Assembly: GCA_002049455.2 (NCBI GenBank)
Contig: KV919014.1
Span: 1 to 64,000 of the forward strand
Origin: Porphyra umbilicalis
Taxonomy: Eukaryota > Rhodophyta > Bangiophyceae > Bangiales > Bangiaceae
Length of the DNA: 64,000 nt
Direction of reading: 5' to 3'
Within the stretch, counting starts at the first letter, position 1, and every line of letters starts with the position of its first letter. A model generated the notes under the pieces. The model had not been told where the DNA came from. It ran no database searches and saw only the letters and a list, made by a program, of their open reading frames with translations. Positions 11,337 to 21,568 of the stretch are shown piece by piece. The position numbers and the translations under genes were made by a program.

Positions 11337-13573
11337 GTTGATACTGCTAAGGGCGGGGCAGTGCCAGCAGATGAGTGGGAAGAGACCATAGACAGAAAAA
11401 AGGAGAAGGACAACCCTAGAGCTTCAGTAGATGAGCATCATTGCAACAAATCAATTCCTAGCGCACACCTAAGCAGTGTTCTCACAGTACAGGCATGCTC
11501 CACCCCTCCGTACGAGCATCAAAGAGCTTACGAATGCACTACCCGCAGGAACGTACCAATAGCGAGGCACAGGGAGCGTGCGCGTAGAGAGTGCGTTGGG
11601 GTGCAATGGTCGGGGTCTGGACGTCTGGTGCTCTCCTTTCTTGACGGACGCAAGTTGCACGGCGAGGCGTTAATCACGCGCCGCGATTCATAGACGGATG
11701 ATGCCAGGAGAGAACTGTGCTCAAATGGCAAGGGCCAGTGAACCCCGCCAAACACTTTGAGGGGCGGGATCCGCAAGACGACAACAGGCATCTGCGAGCT
11801 CCGGTAAAAAGCGGCGCACCAAGCCGCAGAGCGCACAGACACGGCTGAGAGACTGTCAGCCACTGTGAGCGGGCCCGTCAGCAGCAGAATGCTAACCGGA
11901 TACCGCACCTCTCATCTAGATAGGTCCCCACAGACGCGGCCGGGACGGCAGCGCTCGAACTCCTCCACCACCCACGTCCAGCGCGTCCACACGTACCTTG
12001 CCCAAGTAAGGGCGAACAGCTCGACGACAGTGGGCGGGCACCAGATGGCGGCGGGCAACAGAGGCCACACGTTGTGTGAGCCATTGCCGCCAGCAACCGG
12101 GTACTCTGTCGCGCAAGGTGCATGGCGTTAGCCTGCTGCAAGCGGGCGAGTCCATTGTCCCGCGCGGCCGGCGACCCCGGAGATGTGTGGCGAGCACAGC
12201 TGGCGGCGAATGGCAGGGTGCGTGTCGCGTCCGATATGCGCACACACGCCAGGGGGGGCCGTCAGCGGAGGTGGGGTTGCGCGCGGTTGCTGTGACGCGA
12301 CAGAAACAAGGCGTCCCTGCGATCGCTGGTGTGCGACGACGCAGCTCCCCATCCAGAAACCGGCGGATGGGAAAGACCGTGGTCCCCTCCTATCCAACAA
12401 ACGTCCGCCAAGGCCACAATCCGCAAAGAAGCCTCAACTTTGGATCGATCGTGTGCGTGTGGACTGCGTGAATGCAAAGAAACCAATCGTGAAATTAGAA
12501 CGTGGAGTTGTCAAATGCAATTGTGGTCCAGAAACTCCTTCGACTTTCAGCCAACCCCTCCGGTTGATGCATGCACGCCGTTGTTGGTTTTGGCATTATC
12601 AGACAGGTAGAAACTTAGTGGATGGGAGATGTGTTTGCAGATAAGTTAGTTGTCACCGCATTTGGTCGATCGCATTCGATCGACCGGAAATGGAAACGAT
12701 TTAGATGACTCACCGTGTCTGCGCTGCGCGGACGACTCGCGCGCCACCAACGACACGAACGACACAGACACGACGCGCACACGACAGCGGTTGACAGGCC
12801 CTCGCTTTGTCCCGTCGCCCTGGTGCGCGACGCCGCCGATCGCTGGACGGCGTTGTGCGCCCCCCACGTGCCGCGGGCCGCGCCGCCCGCGACCCCTGAC
12901 CCTGCAGTTGTTAAGGTGTTTGCGGCCACTTAGTGCCATTCTGCGTGCTCCCTTGGCTTTTTTCCGGTCGGCTTTGCACAGCGAGCTATCTGCGGGCCCG
13001 CCCGCCGGCTCCCTATCACCGCCCCCCTCCTCCATTTGGCCTGCCGTGTTGTGCGATTCGGCCTTTCCGGCCCTGGTTGATGAGGGTTGGATCTTATAAG
13101 ACCCAGACTGACACGGCCCCCTCTCCCTTTCGCGCCACACTTGGACGACGCGTATGCTTGCATTCTGGCCCTTTTCCCGCCTGGCCGTCGAACGCGCGCT
13201 TTCTGCCCACGCCCACACACGCCCGTGGCAACACCCCGTCCCTGTGCCCCGCACAGCGCCGTTTGCTTTGGCGATTTTCCCACCTTGTGGCGCTGGACCC
13301 GTTTTTTTCATCTCTCAGGGGGGCTCTTGCACGCCCCTTGCGACCCCCCTCTCATTGGCACGGTGCGAGCTGGCCTCTCACCGAAATGGTACTTGAAGGC
13401 GTGTCCAACGGGCTGAGACGTGAGCTGTCTGGTGTCCACCATCTCCCCCGTTCGCAACTGACTTGAGCGATCCGCGCGGCAACGTGCCCCTCTTGTCACC
13501 CCCCCTATCCTCGTTTCCACTGCATCCTGGCTGCTTCCCTCTATTGTGCACGCCGTCCCGCGCTGATTTTGTC
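11337..13573. promoter_or_regulatory. Shared divergent intergenic region of element A
   Basis: About 2.2 kb separates the start of the transposase (minus strand) from the start of the second gene (plus strand). Element B keeps the same gap, 42185-44454. No third gene is supported here. A perfect 9-base stem (GGTCGATCG-CATT-CGATCGACC) lies at 12664-12685. The region should hold both promoters. Confidence 0.5.
13382..13404 (+). promoter_or_regulatory. Candidate core promoter of second gene, element A
   Basis: CCGAAATGGTACTTGAAGGC lies about 190 bases before the proposed start codon at 13574. Element B has CCGAAATGGTACATAAGCG at 44255, about 200 bases before its start at 44455. The surrounding intergenic DNA shows no other alignment I could see. 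The shared box includes a TATA-like ACATAA in copy B. This is comparative evidence only; no transcription start is known. Confidence 0.5.
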
Positions 13574-16414
13574 ATGGTCGGCTACCGTCCCAGCGGGATC
13601 GCCCCGCGTATGTCCGCGGAGGCGACGACACCCGCGTCGCTGGCGGCTTGGGAGCGGGCGCAGCGTCGGCGTGAAGAGATTGAGGACGCAGCGTGGGAGC
13701 AGCGTCGGCTGGCGGACCGTGACGCTGCGGCGGCCGCCCAACTGCGTGCTGCGGCCGCCACCGCTAACTCTCCCCGCTCGACAACCGGGCAGCCGCCGCA
13801 GCTGCACTACCACTTGCCGGGATCGCAAGCTGCAGACGCGCCGGCCGACTTGTCAACACCCCGCCATTCCTTCTTCTGTCCGGCGCCGTCGCCGCCGGTG
13901 GACGCTCCGGGTGCTGCCAGCGCAGCCGTGGGGATCCCTGTCGCAAACCACGTCGACAACCGCGGGCAGCCGCCGTTTCAAGGCCCCGCTGCGCCGCTGC
14001 CTGCTGGCGAGGTCCAGCACGGATCCCAGACTGTCTGGAACCTCGTCGGTAGCCTGCGCCAGCCCGGAGACGGCGGCGTTCCGCACGCGCTACAGCCGAC
14101 CCCGCTCGGGCCCAACCGTTCCGTCCACTTCGGCACGCACGTCAACATCCCGTCGCTGCAGTCGTCGTCGGCCCCGCGAGCTGAGCCAATGAGTGCGCCA
14201 TGGGCCCCTGCCCTTCCATCTGCGTCGCCTGTGGCCGGAGGTGCGTCATCCACGCCCGTTGGTCCGCCGCTGGGACTCTCGTCCGCTGGTATTGTGCTCA
14301 ATTGGACTCCTCCGAGTGCTGCTGCCGCAGCAGTGGCGGAGCCGTGGTCGGCTGCTCAGGTTTCTGACGGACCGTGGACACCTGCCGTGCGGGCGGCGGC
14401 CCCATCTTCCACCGTTGCGTCGGAGACGGAGAAGGCAGCGGCTGAGGCCGCCGCAGCGGCCGTGGAGGCGGCAGCGACGCCGCCGACTGCGTCCCTCTCT
14501 GGGCCTTTCCCGCCTTGCCGCGCCCCCAGTCGTCCACGCGCTGCCGCACAAGCCCGTGGGGCAAACAAGCGGCGTCACGGCAAGACGCCGTCGGTGGTCT
14601 CCACCGCTCCTCCCACAAAAAAGACCAAGACGACAAAGGAAGCGGACGGTGCAACGTGCAACGAGGATGGGTCCGCTGCACCCGACTGCCCGGGCGCGCG
14701 CACGCCCGAGGCAGTGGCAGCTTGGGTCCTGGTGAAGGGGGAGGTGGCCAAGGTCGTGCGTGACAGTAACAAGGCGTTGTGGTCGGCGCTCAAGCAGTCG
14801 ACGGAGCAGATTGAGCACCTCAAAGCGAACACCAACCGCCTCGAGGCACGCGTTGACGCGCAGGGTCAAGGCCACGAGCGCACAGCCATGGCAGTGGCGT
14901 CCGTTCGCCTCGCCGTCAAGAACCTCGGCGCGACGGGAGGCAGCAAGAGAAGCGGTAGCGGAAGCGGTGGGGGGGGCGGCGACATCGAGAGCAAAGCGCC
15001 AGTCAAGGACGAGAAGCCGATGTTTGATCGTGTCTCGACGAAGGCTGCCGCCATGGCGCTGGCTCCCGAAAACGAGGTTAATGCTGCCAAGCTCCGGCGC
15101 CCCGTCCGCGAGGCAGTGAAGCGCCTGGTCGCTACCACCATTGTCTCGCGCGACGTCCTGATGGACACAGCCGTCGCGACGGCGCGCATCAGCGACGAGG
15201 CCATGAAGGTGTTTGGCATGACGCCCGGTGCCGCGCACAGTTACCTGATGGACTTTATCTACTTCCCGTCAGCTACGAAGAATGCGGCTCCCACGCTGAA
15301 GCGGCCGCACACCGTCGTTGTCGCGACCATCTCGCATGCTATGGCTCAACTGCGGGAGTTTGTCCTTAAGCCATACTTCAAGGTCCTCGGGTTCGAGTAC
15401 AACCCGATGTCCCGCAGCAAGGCGAAGAAGTGGTACAAGGACGACAGCTTCCTCACCTCCTACAAAGGCCAGAAGGCCGTTGTGGCCGCCGCCAAGAACC
15501 TGTTCACCAAAATCGGCGGCAGCTCCCGCATTATCAAGGACACGAGCGCGGGCGGCCGCTTTCACGTCGACATGACCGTTGGTCACTACTCGCTGATCGG
15601 AAGCTTCGTCCGAAACGAGTTCGAGATTGCGCTGGGCCACCGCCAGCGCCGCCGCAAGGGCAACGGCAGCGGTACCTACTGCTACTGGGTCGACGAATTC
15701 GCCCATTCCATCAAGCACCTGTCAAAGAATCACAAGGACAACAACATTCATGGCGGCTACCGCATCACGGACTCCATTGACCCCGACATCGTCGTCCGCA
15801 CCGCCACCGGCGGCTGGGTCTTCACCGCACCCGGGGCCTCGTCGCCGGTGCCGGCCGACAATGCGGTCACCGGCAATCTCGCGATGTCTGCTGACCGCCC
15901 CCGCGCGACCAATCGCACGGACGCGGCGTCGCGCCGCCCTTCCACCCTGTCTTCGTTGCCCCCTTCCGGCAGAGCTCGTCACACATCGGCGAGCGCCGGC
16001 GACGGCGTCACCCGCCGACCAGCAACCAAGAGTGCCTCGCCGGTGGCAACGAGAAACTGCCGCGACGACTACGGCGTCGGCGCCGACGATGACGGTCGCG
16101 CCTCCGACGGGATATCGAACCCACCGGCCACGGGTGTCGTGCTCGTACTTGACGACGATGAGGACCATTGTGCCGGGGCGGCGATCATTGGCCTGAAGGA
16201 GGATGGAGCGGGGAGTGACGTGGGGGGGAGTGACGTGGGGGGGAGTGACGGGGTGGGGAGCGACGGGGATGGGAGCGACGGGGACGGGAGCGAGAACGTC
16301 GGCGGCCGCACGTCCACTTCCGCGAGTGTCAACAGTGACACGGATGATGACGACGGGGGCAGCTCTGTCCTCGGCGACGAGGGTGACGCCGACGACGACG
16401 AGGAGGAGGGCTAG
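13574..16414 (+). CDS. Element A second protein, unknown function (946 aa)
   Basis: I do not recognise this family. Start 13574 is chosen because 'MVGYRPSGIAPRMSA' aligns with element B 'MYGNAPSGWAPRISA'. The first ~300 residues are Ala/Pro/Ser-rich. A basic patch with 'NKRRHGK' and 'TKKTKTTK' (possible nuclear signal) precedes a helical stretch, 'AAWVLVKGEVAKVVRDSNKA' to 'NRLEARVDAQGQGHERTAM', that looks coiled-coil. The best conserved part follows (roughly residues 490-740): 'QLREFVLKPYFKVLGF', 'KKWYKDDSFLTSYKGQKAVV', 'FVRNEFEIALG', 'WVDEFAHSIKHL' and 'GGYRITDSIDPDIVV'. The tail is acidic, with GSDVG/GSDGD repeats. A nuclear DNA- or chromatin-binding partner of the transposase is a guess from context. 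Confidence 0.5.
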   Translation: MVGYRPSGIAPRMSAEATTPASLAAWERAQRRREEIEDAAWEQRRLADRDAAAAAQLRAAAATANSPRSTTGQPPQLHYHLPGSQAADAPADLSTPRHSFFCPAPSPPVDAPGAASAAVGIPVANHVDNRGQPPFQGPAAPLPAGEVQHGSQTVWNLVGSLRQPGDGGVPHALQPTPLGPNRSVHFGTHVNIPSLQSSSAPRAEPMSAPWAPALPSASPVAGGASSTPVGPPLGLSSAGIVLNWTPPSAAAAAVAEPWSAAQVSDGPWTPAVRAAAPSSTVASETEKAAAEAAAAAVEAAATPPTASLSGPFPPCRAPSRPRAAAQARGANKRRHGKTPSVVSTAPPTKKTKTTKEADGATCNEDGSAAPDCPGARTPEAVAAWVLVKGEVAKVVRDSNKALWSALKQSTEQIEHLKANTNRLEARVDAQGQGHERTAMAVASVRLAVKNLGATGGSKRSGSGSGGGGGDIESKAPVKDEKPMFDRVSTKAAAMALAPENEVNAAKLRRPVREAVKRLVATTIVSRDVLMDTAVATARISDEAMKVFGMTPGAAHSYLMDFIYFPSATKNAAPTLKRPHTVVVATISHAMAQLREFVLKPYFKVLGFEYNPMSRSKAKKWYKDDSFLTSYKGQKAVVAAAKNLFTKIGGSSRIIKDTSAGGRFHVDMTVGHYSLIGSFVRNEFEIALGHRQRRRKGNGSGTYCYWVDEFAHSIKHLSKNHKDNNIHGGYRITDSIDPDIVVRTATGGWVFTAPGASSPVPADNAVTGNLAMSADRPRATNRTDAASRRPSTLSSLPPSGRARHTSASAGDGVTRRPATKSASPVATRNCRDDYGVGADDDGRASDGISNPPATGVVLVLDDDEDHCAGAAIIGLKEDGAGSDVGGSDVGGSDGVGSDGDGSDGDGSENVGGRTSTSASVNSDTDDDDGGSSVLGDEGDADDDEEEG
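16203..16293 (+). repeat. Short in-frame tandem repeats in second protein tail
   Basis: GGGAGTGACGTGGGG-type 15-base units repeat about six times with drift, encoding GSDVG then GSDGD. The region adds to the acidic tail of the element A second protein. Element B has a shorter equivalent (GSVVGGSVVGGS). Confidence 0.5.
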
Positions 16415-16879
16415 GTGTGTGGACATTGAGAGCGCGTGCGCTGTTGTGGGGGCGTGATGACAGCCGGTAGGGCTGCTTGTTCTTTGATGGTTGCTTGCTT
16501 TTGGGTGGCTGCTCCCGTCGCCCGTGCTGGTCATTGACATCACCGCTCGCATGCACTCCGTACAGACACAACCGAGTGTCCTGGCGTACCTGGTGCCGTA
16601 CAAAGCCTACCAACAGCAGCCGTGGAATAGCACGCGCAAATGTGCACGCACCTGGTCTCTTACTACCGGGCGAGCTGTCAGCATCTTGTTGTCTCTTCTG
16701 CACGCACGGCATTGGCTGAATCTGATGGCCAAGCGTCCAATGAGGCCAAACTTCTTCAACGGCCAGGCCCCTGTGCTTCTGAAACGGCCGCGCCTGCCGA
16801 GGATCACACGATGTCCCTCTCGCGGGCCTCGCGAGTCAGCACACTCAAGGGCGGAACTGGTGACTACGCCATCGGCTGG

Positions 16880-17029
16880 AAACGCCCATCCAAATCCCCA
16901 ACCATACCCCGTCCAAACCTGCGTTGGTTGGGAGGAAACGCCCATCCATCCCCATCCAAAAGCCCATCCATCCCCATCCAAAGCCCATCCAAAACGCGTT
17001 TGGATGGGCAGTCTGCGGGCCGTGACGAT
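16880..17029 (-). repeat. Element A right terminal region
   Basis: A cluster of CCATCC boxes ends in a foldback (GCCCATCCAAAACGCG then TTTGGATGGGC, 16983-17009), directly next to the terminal repeat GTCTGCGGGCCGTGACGAT ending at 17029. Reverse-complemented, it matches the left end over about 30 bases with a few changes. Confidence 0.5.
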
Positions 17030-19064
17030 GGACACCGTGAAGTTCGATGGAGGTCCTGTGCAGCTGTGCGGCCAAAAGAGGCGGCCATTGCTGCTCTGGA
17101 CGCGGGTGTGGGAATGTGCTCTCCAGGCGGAGCTGTCTGCTTCCTTGTGAGGGAGTCACCTCAAAACTTGCACCACCCAGCGCGCCGCTGAATGTGGACG
17201 CCTTGCCCGATCTGGGTGGGCCTCCCCGACTGCTACTTCCCGTGCACCCAAAGAGAACGTACAGTGGTGCGGAGGCCGCCACGCTCAGGGTGCGAGGACA
17301 GCCTGTCGCAGCGGGGGCTTGGGCCGCGCCACTGCAAACACCTCCCCGCTCCACACATCAACCCGTTTCTGGTCACCCATCACATGCGACGCAACTTTGG
17401 TTGCCAGCAGACCGCAGCCAATGCGTCAGACCCAGCGGGCCCCCGGTCGGTCGGAAGGTGCGGCTGTCATGCGCGGCACTGCCGTGCCGCCACCTGCCGC
17501 CTGTCCCAATCCCGCGATCCAGTCTGGGCGCCCGCCCGAGCCCGCCTGACGGCGCGTCACGCCCCTGACAGCGTCTCGCAAATGGGGTTCCACCGCCGGG
17601 CCCCCCAAACCTGCCACAACCAGACTGCCGACGCGCCTCGTCCACGGGACGTCTGCTCGCCCAACCGGGCAGCGTCAGCCGGGGTTTGTGAGCGCGTGCC
17701 AGGCGTGCACGCCGCGCGGCCCCGCTGGTCTCCTCCACTCCCCCCCCCCCCCCCCCACCATTGAATGCCATTGTCGCCGCCGCGGTTGCCAGGTGGAGCC
17801 CACGGCCGGCGTGGCAGCAGCAAATGGCCGCCGCCGCCGCCAGGGGGTGGCAGGCGCGCCGCCTGGCAAATGGGCGGTCCAAGCGGGGCGGGCAGACGGA
17901 CCGCCGCCCCGGACGTCACCTCGCCGCTGCCGGCCGGCAGCCCCCCCGCCGACTGGTGGGCCTCGTGGGGCGGGTCTGCCGACCGCCTGCGCCGGCGGCC
18001 ACGACCTGGGCGCTAGACCGCACACTGCGGGTGGTTCCGCCCCCCGACCACGAGGGGGCCCAGCATGCACGTCCGCGACCAGCGGGTCTCTGCGTATGGT
18101 GCTCGTCACGCGGGTGTAGCGCCCGCTCGTGTATGTGCATGCGTTTGAAAGCACGTGTGCACGAGAGGCGTGCGGCGCTGCACGGCCACCGCGGCAGCGC
18201 GCCGCGGCGGTCGCGCGTGTGTGCCCCGCGTTTGGCGTTGTGGGCCCGCCCACCGCTGCTGGCGGCACGCCGGTCGGGTGTGGCTGCTGCGGGGGGGGGG
18301 GTGTCAAGGCCCGCGCACCCGGCCGCCGCTCCACCCTCTTCCCCGGCGGCAGCCGGCGGCGCCGCTCTCCAGACCCACGCGGTGGCCTGCAGGCCCGTGT
18401 CCCCTGGTCTTGGTACCGCCGCGGGTGGGTCCGCGGCTCGACTCTTTTCTGGTTGTCGACGTTGCGCACGCAGGCGGCGGCGGCGCCGCGCCCCACAGTC
18501 TTGACGGCGGTCGCTTTGTCCGCCGCCCCACCCCGGCGGTCCCCCCCCCCCGCCCCCCTTGGCAGTCTCTCGGTACACCCGTCCCAACCGCTGACAGCCT
18601 CCGGCGTGGCGGCGGTGGAGCGTTGCGCTTGGGCGCACCCACCCCTCCACACCCATCCCTTTGTCCGCGGCTGACACACACAACACCGCGGTCGGGCGGG
18701 CGGGCAACGTCGCGCAGCGACGAGGTCGCGGTGGGCAGCGACAACCGTGGGGGCGCTTGCCAGGTCCCCCGGGCGAGTGCGTGGGGGAGGCGGTGGTGGC
18801 GGCCGGGTCCCGCCCCGGCTTTATTGCCCGCCGCTGCTGCCACCTTCTGCCAGTGGACAGTCGGTCGGCGCGACACGGCACCCGACGTGCCACCTGGCTG
18901 TCACATGCCACGACGACCACGGCGCGCCCCCCTCGATCTCCTACTTGTCACCGGCGCGCCTAGGACACGTACGCGTCCGGCTGACGAGGTTGACACTCAC
19001 CCTCGAACGGGACCCCCTCTGCTCGCGCGTTTCCGTCGCGCCTCCCCTCTCCCCCCCCCCCCCG
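17030..19064. other. GC-rich spacer upstream of the GT2 gene
   Basis: Long open frames on both strands here are explained by CG-rich sequence lacking stop codons; none carries a recognisable motif. Poly(C) runs occur at 17744-17757 and just before the GT2 start (19051-19063). The stretch presumably contains the GT2 promoter, but no element could be pinned down. Confidence 0.5.
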
Positions 19065-21568
19065 ATGGGGGATGTTGAGGGCACCCTGTTTGGGAGCGCC
19101 CTCCTACTCAACATCATCTACTGGATCATCACCGTCGCCCAGTATGCCACGTCTGGCGTTTTCATGCTCTTCCTCGCCCACAAGGCGCTGATGATCATCA
19201 CCTACCCCTTTATCACGCGCAAGGACCCTGTGCCCGGGGTGCTGCCAGAGGACCGCCCGTTTGTCAGCATCCAACTGCCGTGCTATAATGAAGCCGCCGT
19301 CATCCGGCGGGTCATTGACGCGGCGTGCAGCCAGGAGTGGCCACACGACCGCCTCGAGGTGCACGTGCTTGACGACTCGAACGATGAGACGGTACGTTGG
19401 TGGGGAGGGACAGAGGGGCTGAGGGGGGGGGTTCGAACGCTGCCGTGCCTGTGATTTGTGACCGCCTCGCTGATCTCGGTCGATTCGCTCACACCCCGAC
19501 CACTTCGATTGGCTCGTCCCGCTGCGCCACCCCTTCCTCACCTCCCGCCTGCCTGCAGACGAGCATTGCCCAAGATGCTGCCGCCTACTGGCGCTCGGTC
19601 GGCGTCGAATGCCGCGTCATCCGCCGCCCCATCCGCACCGGCTACAAGGCCGGCGCCTTGCAGTGGGACATTGACCATGAGGTGCACCCCGACTCGCGCT
19701 TCTTCCCCGTCTTTGACGCCGACTTTGCGCCGGCGCCCGACTGGCTGCCAACGGCCATGCCCTACTTTTTCGACGCGGCGGGCGTCGACCAAACCAACGT
19801 GTCGATGGTCCAAGGGCGCTGGATGCACCTCAACGCGCGGCGCAACCCGCTGACGCGGCTGCAGGAGCTCATCCTCAACGGCCACTTTTACATTGAGCAG
19901 GTGTTTCGCAGCCGCACGGACCGGCCGTGGAACTTTAACGGCACCGCCGGCGTCTGGCGGCGGGCGGTCATTGAGGCGGTCGGCGGGTGGGAGCACGACA
20001 CCATCGTGGAGGACAGTGACCTCAGCATCAAGTGCTTTGACGCCGGCTACCGGGGGGTGTACGTGCGGGACCTCGGCGCCCCGTCCGAGCTCCCCGTGTC
20101 CATTGGGGACTATCGCAGCCAGCAGACGCGGTGGGTCAAGGGCATGGGGCAGGTGTTTGCCAAGCGTTGGCGCACCGTTCTGACGTCGCGGGACACCAAC
20201 GCCAAGCAGAAGATTGAATTCCTCTTCCACAAGCTCCCCTCCCTCACCTACCTCGCGACAGTCGTCTTCCAGCTCTACTTCCCGCTCGCCATCTTTGTGG
20301 CCGTCCCCTTTTCCTACCCGTGGCTCGGCGTCAACCTCGGCGCGCTCGCTGTCTTTTGGCTCTTTTACACGCTGACGCTGTACCGCACGCTCGGCCTCCT
20401 CCGCGCGCTCGCCGCCCAGTGGCGGGTCCTTGGCGTCATGGTGCTGTCGTGGGGCATGGCGCCGCTGCTGTCGGCGGCCTTCCTCGAGGGCCTCTTCTCC
20501 CACGACGCCACCTTTACGCGGACGCCCAAGCGGGCGGCGACCGTCGACACCGAATCGGAGCGTACCTGGTCTATGAGCAGCGCGGGCGTGCGGCCGCCTT
20601 GCGCGGGCGCCCGCACGTACGGGCCCGACGAGGCGGGGCTGGCCGAATACGTCCACGGGGGGGACCTCGACACGCCCGGGGGGGTGCCGTCGCTCGGCGC
20701 CGGCGGGCGGGTGCTGCTGTCGCCCGCGTCGCTCGCCGCCGCCGCCGCCGCGTCGACCGTGGCGCGTCCCGGGGAGGTGGCTGCCGGCGGCGCACACCGC
20801 GCCGCCCGCATGCCCCGCTGCGTGACAGTCGCGTCTGGCGGCGTCGGCGAGGCGGCCGGCGACGTGGCCTTTGCCGGCACCCCCGTCGACGGCGACGCCT
20901 TTGACGAGGACTCGACGAGCTACACGGTGCGGACGGATACGGCCGAGACGGTCACGTCGCTCGCGTCGGGCGCCACCTCGTCGGACGAGTTGGGGCCGCC
21001 GACGACCGCCGCCACGCCGACCACGTCGGTGGCGGCGGGCTCACTGTCGTCGGGGGCGTCGGCCAAGGCCGCCGCCGCCGACGGGGGCGCGCGGGCGCGG
21101 TCGCGAGCGCGGGCGCCCATTTGGACGACCAAATTTTCCGTGTTGCCCCTCTTTGAGGCCGCCCTTGCGGCGTGGTCGGCGTTTGCGGCCGTCGCGGCCA
21201 TTTTCGGGCTCGCGAGCGCGCCGATCCTGGACCCGGTGGATGGGGCGGCCAACACGGACCGCGCGTGGCTCGTTGCGGTCGTCATTTTTGGGGTGGGGTC
21301 TGCGGTCGGCCTCGGGTGGAACGCGTCGTCGTCGCTCGGGCGGATGGGGTGGGGCTTCCTCTGCGACGCCGGGCGGGGGCTCGGGCGCGGCGCCGCCGCC
21401 ATTTCCGGGTGCTGTTGCTGCGGTCGCCGCCGCCGCCGCCGCAGCGTACACCCGTCCGCCGCGTCGGACAATGGCAGCGTGCCGGGGGAGGAGGTGAGCT
21501 GGGACGCTGCGCGGCCAGCCGCCGACGTGGGTGCGCCCGGCCCCGCCGCCGTACCGGCGGCGGTCTAG
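19065..21568 (+). CDS. GT2 membrane polysaccharide synthase, CSLA/mannan-synthase-like, two exons (778 aa)
   Basis: Exon 1 is 19065-19391 and exon 2 is 19559-21568; the 167-base intron runs GTACG...TGCAG and keeps frame (109 + 669 codons). Start is the first ATG before a transmembrane pair (residues ~12-46). Family 2 glycosyltransferase residues are all present: Asp in 'VHVLDDSND' (~103), DxD in 'FPVFDADFAP' (162/164), 'IVEDSDLS' (Glu260-Asp261) and Q-x-x-R-W in 'SQQTRWVKG' (297-301). Three more membrane helices follow (~336-418). A low-complexity Ala/Ser/Thr tail then leads to two further hydrophobic segments. Such enzymes build beta-linked glucan or mannan from UDP-glucose or GDP-mannose at Golgi or plasma membrane. 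The class is firm; the sugar is not known. CSLA-like mannan synthase is my best guess. Confidence 0.5.
19392..19558 (+). other. Intron of the GT2 gene
   Basis: The donor GTACGTTGG follows codon Thr109, and the acceptor CCTGCAG precedes ACGAGCATT. Splicing joins 'DDSNDET' to 'TSIAQDAAAYW' in one frame. The GTACG donor matches the donors inferred in the element A transposase. Confidence 0.5.

Larger units (their letters stand above)
6710..17029. mobile_element. Element A: two-gene Plavaka/KDZ-like DNA transposon
   Basis: The outer ends match as terminal inverted repeats. The left end reads ATCGTCACTGCCCGCAGAC from 6710; the right end, reverse-complemented from 17029, reads ATCGTCACGGCCCGCAGAC. 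Both continue into GCCCATCCA-type subterminal repeats. The element is about 10.3 kb and carries an apparently intact four-exon transposase on the minus strand and a divergent 946-aa protein on the plus strand. The flanking octamers (GGCCAGCA at 6702-6709, GGACACCG at 17030-17037) agree at five of eight positions. That could be a decayed 8-bp target duplication, the size reported for KDZ elements, but it is weak. Element B carries the same two genes in the same order. Confidence 0.5.

Noticed and set aside
6702-17037. A firm 8-bp target duplication for element A
   Set aside because: The flanking octamers agree at only five of eight positions; noted as weak.
17675-18920. 334-codon minus-strand frames upstream of the GT2 gene
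   Set aside because: Overlapping long frames in several registers, no motif; explained by base composition.
19425-19445. GGTTCGAAC in the GT2 intron as a tRNA T-arm
   Set aside because: No matching acceptor, D or anticodon arms around it.
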